A stretch of DNA of 64,000 nt from Gerris lacustris (lineage: Eukaryota; Arthropoda; Insecta; Hemiptera; Gerridae): contig OX578282.1 of assembly GCA_951217055.1 (NCBI GenBank), forward strand, positions 13,393,877 through 13,457,876. Direction: 5' to 3'. The notes beneath the pieces were generated by a model that saw nothing but the letters and a program-made list of their open reading frames with translations, was not told the DNA's origin and searched no databases. Within the stretch, counting starts at the first letter, position 1. Each line of letters opens with the position of its first letter. Position numbers and translations under genes: made by a program. Positions 59,044-64,000 of this stretch are shown piece by piece.

Positions 59044-59788
59044 ATGGCATGGACGCGTGGCTCTATCATTGTCAAAAAATAATAAAGTATAGTAATAAAG
59101 ATGAATTGGATTTTGAGAAAATAGATAATTGTATGATTTGATAGTTATAGAGTATGGTTGTAACAGAGAGTCTAGTAGTGGGGAAGAAACCCTGCATTGT
59201 TACTATTCCACTAACCACACACCTCCTTTTCCACTATTATAAAATGTAATACTTTACTACACAACAACTTCTGTTTCTATCAAGTTGAAATTTTCTATGC
59301 CTTTTTCAATTGTACTTTAGACAGTGTTTATAAAATTTTATGAAAATCGTTACTTAACATATCGGTAAAAAAACGTAGTTTTCTCAATTTTAAACGTTTA
59401 GTTTACTCACTTTAATAATTTTAACGATCTTTGTCTCTTAATAGTGGTGCGTTATTGATGGTTTTACTAAAAAGAATTATTTACAAAAGTTGTTTGTCTC
59501 ATTGAATAGACAAAGTTAGAATTTTTTCCCGTCCTAAAATCCAATTTTACATTTGAAGCTTAAGTTTACGCGAGCGTTTTGCGCGAACGCTTAGACAGGT
59601 AACGCTGTCCAACGAACTTGAGTCCAACGAACCTGAGCAGTAGTTAAAGAAACATGGATACAAAATTTTAACAAAATGGTTCAACTTTTACTAAAGTTAT
59701 CTTCGGACACGTAAACGTTACTGACAGACAGACAGACAGGATGCATATTTTGTTGAATGTAAGAAGCTCGCTTAAGCACGCTTCAATA
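59044..59788 (+). mobile_element. Family B element (copy B3), diverged
   Basis: GGCATGGACGCGTGGCTCTA at 59044, the A/B core at 59290-59700 including GTTTACGCGAGCGTTTTGCG, only four GACA units, and ends AAGCTCGCTTAAGCACGCTT. Opposite orientation to B1 and B2. Confidence 0.75.
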
Positions 59789-59796
59789 AGAATGCC

Positions 59797-59897
59797 ATAT
59801 TTTACGATTTTGGTAGTATTCATACTACCGAAAGATTAAATTTTAATTTAAATCAAATTAAAATTATTATTAACTACGGGAAACCGACAGAGAAAAA
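59797..59897 (-). mobile_element. SINE S1 tail fragment
   Basis: TTACGATTTTGGTAGTATTC through AACTACGGGAAACCGACAGA; the tRNA head is absent. Confidence 0.6.
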
Positions 59898-62127
59898 TAA
59901 ATAAGAATGTATTTTTTTTTTAAGAATTCGTGAGCTAACAGCCATAGATTGTGTAGATAATTTGCTCAACCCTAAAATGACTACATAATGTAATTGAGGC
60001 TCGTTATTAAGTTACATTTACCCGTAATTAAGTATACATTTACTGGAAGTGATGATATACTAACTCACATAATATCATAAAAGAATTACCCTTTTCATTG
60101 TTTTTATAACAGAACAACTACATTATGATAACAAAAAAAAAGAGTTTTTTGGAAATGTACTTTTCTCTTCGAGACAAATTATACTTTATGTAAATGGGGT
60201 GCTGGGTCCGAAAACTCTTCTTCCTCTACTGGTGAAAATATACGAGGAAAAAAGAATAATAATTGCCATAATAATTCATGTTTATTGGCAATATATCAAT
60301 CTGAAAGTAAAGAGGTAGTAGTACAACAGGAGAGGAGGACAAGCCAATAGTCTATCTATCCTCGGTGGCTCCTGAAGCGTGGCCACCCTCCAGGCAAATC
60401 CATCAAGGATTACATTTCAATAAAGAGATATAGGTTACTCGCCACACCAACCCATCTTTTGTTTTTCTCTCAATTTTTTTTGGGACGAATGAAAATCCAG
60501 CGACGGTCAAAAACCTAAAACAAAATCTTATTTTTTATAAATTTATAATGATATAAATAATTTAGGTTTTCTATCCTTTCCTTTCTTTTGCCACTTAATT
60601 TGTAAAAAAGTATTACAATTATGAATTAAATATTTTTTCATTTACTCTTATCCCTAATTTCATTAAAAACAGGATATGTAATTATGTGCAAAACTTTTTA
60701 TGTCAATAATAAAATATTTAGTAAAACAAAAATCTGTCCGATACAATTTCGTTCTAAACCTTCTGATATACGAGCATAAGTACTTGGTTTAATGTTTACC
60801 ATTTATTAGATTCTTCGAGTTTTTGTTGTTACTTATTTAATTATTTAATTATTATTTAACAATTTATTAAAATTTATCGTAAAAATTTCAACTCCCTGGA
60901 GGGAAATCGAAGTTGGCTCCTCACTATTCGCGGTTACAGCTATTTTCTCAGGATCTAGATTTTTTCAGGAAAACGACTGTTAACGTTAGCTTCATTTTTA
61001 AATGGACTATATTTTAGATTTTCTTTTTCTAAAAATGGTCGGAACTGTTTACGAGGAATATTATTTTACGTTTATTCAGAGATTTTGGGGGAGCCTAAAA
61101 ACTTAGGCCCCAACTTTAGACTTAACAAAATATATTTTATCAAAAACTGCCCAGAAGTTTAGGCTCCACGAATCTGCACGGACAACAGACTATAGGTAAC
61201 AGAACTTTTTTTAAAAAACCTTATTTTTACTCAAGGGAACTCAAAACGTGTAAATATGTCACAATACTTTATTCATATACATATATAATAGACATGTGAG
61301 AAAGTAAAAGAGTGAATTACACATATTATAATTAATAAAAAAACAAACTACTCTATCGATTAACCATTAAGTCAAAATATTCTTCGGACGATTGTCCAAG
61401 AAAACATTATGTTTTTAAAATGGTTCTATTCGTGATAAAAGAAGGGTGCAACAAAAGAAGGAGATTTGTGTTTAATTCCATCGGAATAGAAGAGTTTTGT
61501 GGTTCAAGCTGACCACATAGTAGGTCCCTTATATAAAGTACCGCTTCCCAGCATCGTCCATTAGTTATGAGGTGCAGTAAATCTTTTGATACAACTGTTT
61601 GCCTCTAAGATTTACAGTTCAGGGCGCCTCCAATAGGCCGCTCCAAGCCCGGAGGCGATATGTTATTTCCGTATAAAATATTATGTCATATGCAAATTAT
61701 TTTTTCCTCCCAGAGGAGCGTAGGGCGCCTTTCTCCCTTTCACGCCTCTAGTATGAAAGTGATGAATATATATTTATGGAACCTAATTCTTTTTTTAAAA
61801 AGTGTCCTCTTGTAAAAAGCCTCAAACACTTTTACACACAAAATGGAAAGATAATGTGAAAAAACAATATATGATGTTTTCTACGCACATTAACCACCTG
61901 ACATTTTTTTCTAACTACGTCAAATAAATAAATAGTTTGGGGTATTTGAATGAAAGTTTCTAACTTTTTAAATGGTTTCTTATCTGACCTTCTTCTTTAC
62001 TAAGCTTGGCAATGTTTCAGATGCTTATCTTTTTCACATATATCATGAAAAACTAGTAAACAATACTATAAAGACTGTTTCATATGGTACAAGTCGTCGA
62101 TCTTGATGCAGAGATAAATAAAATCTA
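59898..62127. other. Non-coding, nothing firmly recognised
   Basis: 60320-60450 is GC-richer and holds a GGTGGC/GCCACC hairpin; it could be a retroposon tail on the minus strand (AATAAACATG). No gene called. Confidence 0.4.
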
Positions 62128-62285
62128 TGAATAGGGAGGCCTGGGTAGCCAGTACGGAAGGGCGGTTAGTTATCAATTAGTCAGGTTAAGCAGCAACTGG
62201 CGTGGACAGTAGTTAGATAGGTATCCAATGACCATATAGTTCTGTTAGATATGGGAGAGTCTGGGGAGGCTATCTAAAGGAATAA
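62128..62285 (+). mobile_element. Possible 5S rRNA-derived SINE (SINE3-like)
   Basis: GTTAAGCAGC, then GGCGTGGACAGTAGTTAGAT and AGGTATCC (62184-62226), resembles the internal promoter region of 5S rRNA in order and spacing. The known form reads TTAAGCAGC...GGGC..GGT.AGTACTTAGATGGG...CC. The rest of the 5S molecule is not recognisable, so it is not a functional 5S gene. Family call is tentative. Confidence 0.45.
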
Positions 62286-62293
62286 TAAAGGAT

Positions 62294-62483
62294 GATTCTC
62301 ATTACACCGTGTCGTGGCCGGGCCGTGTCACGGACGGTACACGGTCTAAGAATACTAGTATACTTTTGTATGAACGCATTCATGTTTGACCGGGCCGAGT
62401 CCGTGCCGGGGCATAGTGTCAATGAGTCCAGTGAGTATTCTTTTCCGACTCAACCCGGCCACGGCACGTCGGTCGTAACATGA
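62294..62483. mobile_element. GC-rich palindromic MITE (CGTGGCCGGG type)
   Basis: Left ATTCTCATTACACCGTGTCG and TGGCCGGGCC; right end inverted reads CGTGCCGTGGCCGGGTTGAG. The 63-codon frame here is a by-product. Target duplication unclear. Confidence 0.55.
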
Positions 62484-64000
62484 ATTGCGTTGGCGGGCAG
62501 TCGACGACAGAATATATTGAGGTGAAATAACGTTTTGCTTTTTCTAGTAAGATACTAAAGTATTCTCGAGACATCTTAAAATAACCGTGAAATTTGCTCT
62601 TATCATATATAAATTATTTGTACAGTGTGGCAAATTCTCCTTCTGATTCGCGTTTTCTCCTGTCTGGATACACCCCATCTTCTTTTGGTAGTTTGAATTC
62701 GACTTTCCAATACTTCGTCATCAATAGCAAGTTATATCATAATAGAATCCTGACTCCGACAATACTTAGAAACACTGACGAACACATACACTCACAACTT
62801 AATCTTGATGTCAGAGCTACCCTGTCACACCGGTCACACCCTAGGCTCGGTGCATTATGATTTTATACTTCTCATTATTATTATTTTATTACTAAAGCCC
62901 TTAATTCATTTTCATTTTGCCACTTGTATCGTTATACATTTTAAGACCTGCTGTTGTTCGTCTCCAACACTGGTCTAAATAGTCCAGTCAAATTAGCTCA
63001 AAATGGCGGCGAATCTTGCATTAAATCATGTAGTTCCAATTTTTTCAGGAATGTGTAGGGGGTGGTCCCCTGAACAACGCCTAATAAAGTCCCATCGATT
63101 TCAGGCGCCGCGGGTGGGGAGAGGGGGGGGCAAAAGGTCACATTTTTCAGTTTTCGGCGTTTATCTCGAAAACGGTAGGTCGCACAGAATATGTTATTCT
63201 ATTCAACATTAAAGCTAATAAAATTGTCTTTCAAATGATATATCCTATTTGAACCTAAGTGTTACCGTTTTTGAGATATGAGTAGTTGAATATGAAAAAA
63301 TTTTTAAAAAAGTGGCAGTGGTTCAGGTATCTGGTCAATCTTTCTCTTCTAACTCTTTACCCTTCCATTTTATCGAAAACTCGTGGGAAAGAAAGTTGTA
63401 GAGCGGAAAATTTCCTTCAAAAATGAATCAAGTTATGCTGATTTATCTTCAACCGGTAAATAGCTAGAGCGTTTTGAAATTTAGGGGCACTTGTCAACAT
63501 TTTACTAGTAAAATGCTGCTTGTGACTCATGTTTTGTTTCCAATGTCTGTAACGCTATGTAAACAGTCTCTCACGCGTTTGCACCAAGTTATAATCGTGT
63601 ACAACATTTTCATTACAATAACAGGTCGTTCAAAATTAGGGAAAAGTGTTTAATTTTTAATGAAACAGCTGAAGAAGGTGGTTGTCGGAGAGCCGGGAAT
63701 GCCGGGACTCATGTTTTGTTACCAATGTCTGTAACACTCTTGATCACTTAGTATGCTGTTTAATTAGATAAGTATAGTATTTATAACCCGTATAAATAAT
63801 AATTTATGTATACATGTACGTAAATCTATATTTCGCAATATATAGATGGACACTTGTATTAGAGAGAAGGAAGTAATAAATCAAACCAAGATGTATAAAA
63901 TGTGTTCATAAAACCGAAAATTGGGTATCAAAAATAGGTTCAAACAACAATACTAACATTAACTATATATACAATTCATTTCATCAACTGCTTTCTCGTT
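62484..64000. other. Non-coding with a short direct repeat
   Basis: GACTCATGTTTTGTTTCCAA TGTCTGTAACG at about 63524-63554 recurs with 2-3 changes at 63708-63737. An 88-codon frame at 62594-62860 and a 69-codon frame at 63003-63212 have no recognised motifs. Confidence 0.4.

Noticed and set aside
62594..63212. Frames of 88 and 69 codons
   Set aside because: Low-information translations in non-coding sequence with no start or splice context.

Overview
This looks like repeat-dense, AT-rich nuclear DNA from an arthropod, most likely an insect. The evidence is two spliced exons of an apparent Beaten-path (Beat) family gene, plus insect-type piggyBac, BEL/Pao, tRNA-SINE and (TGTC)n-cored interspersed elements. 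I cannot name the order or species. There is no bacterial-style gene organisation, no rRNA cluster, no CRISPR array, and almost none of the short open frames is a gene.

Gene content: the one host gene I can support runs on the + strand. An internal exon (12567-12774) encodes the end of the second Ig-like region of a Beat-type protein. The apparent last exon (20724-20806) adds a short hydrophobic C-terminus and a stop. They are joined by a phase-1 intron of about 7.9 kb. Upstream exons are not visible, so positions 1-12566 are probably intron or upstream sequence. Everything after about 21 kb is 3' UTR, intergenic DNA or introns of genes I cannot see.

Repeat landscape: (i) Three related non-autonomous families, called A, B and E here, share core sequence, a (GACA/TGTC)n tract and terminal hairpins. 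They resemble Helentron-associated (HINE/DINE-like) elements, and at least one copy is a chimera. (ii) Family C elements have about 200-bp terminal inverted repeats (TIRs) and TA target duplications. (iii) A piggyBac with a 971-bp deleted form carries a remnant transposase N-terminus, and family D is a TTAA-flanked MITE with CCCT ends. (iv) A varied set of MITEs has TIRs reading roughly GGC..GT.CACAC and palindromic interiors; several have 3-bp TAA, TTA or TAT target duplications. (v) Others are one mariner-type MITE, a 1.3-kb foldback, a 1.4-kb long-TIR element, a decayed BEL/Pao pol, two tRNA-derived SINE families and a possible 5S-derived SINE. (vi) Tandem repeats include a 41-bp minisatellite with a 205-bp higher-order unit, a 292-bp tandem duplication, and TA, AAT and TGTC microsatellites.

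Layout: 1-12.5 kb holds A1, C1, the minisatellite and E copies. The Beat terminal exons and intron (12.5-21 kb) are filled with SINE, E and palindromic elements. The next block, 23-33 kb, holds C, A and D copies and small MITEs. The 33.8-42.4 kb block has the tandem duplication, the foldback, a piggyBac nested in C, and the BEL/Pao relic interrupted by D. The 43-56.8 kb block has MITEs, a SINE, a nested E/retroposon/long-TIR complex, A3, and two tandem B insertions. The 57-64 kb block has B3 and little else. Several nested insertions give relative ages: C is older than piggyBac and the 139-bp MITE, E is older than the 183-bp retroposon, and BEL/Pao is older than D.
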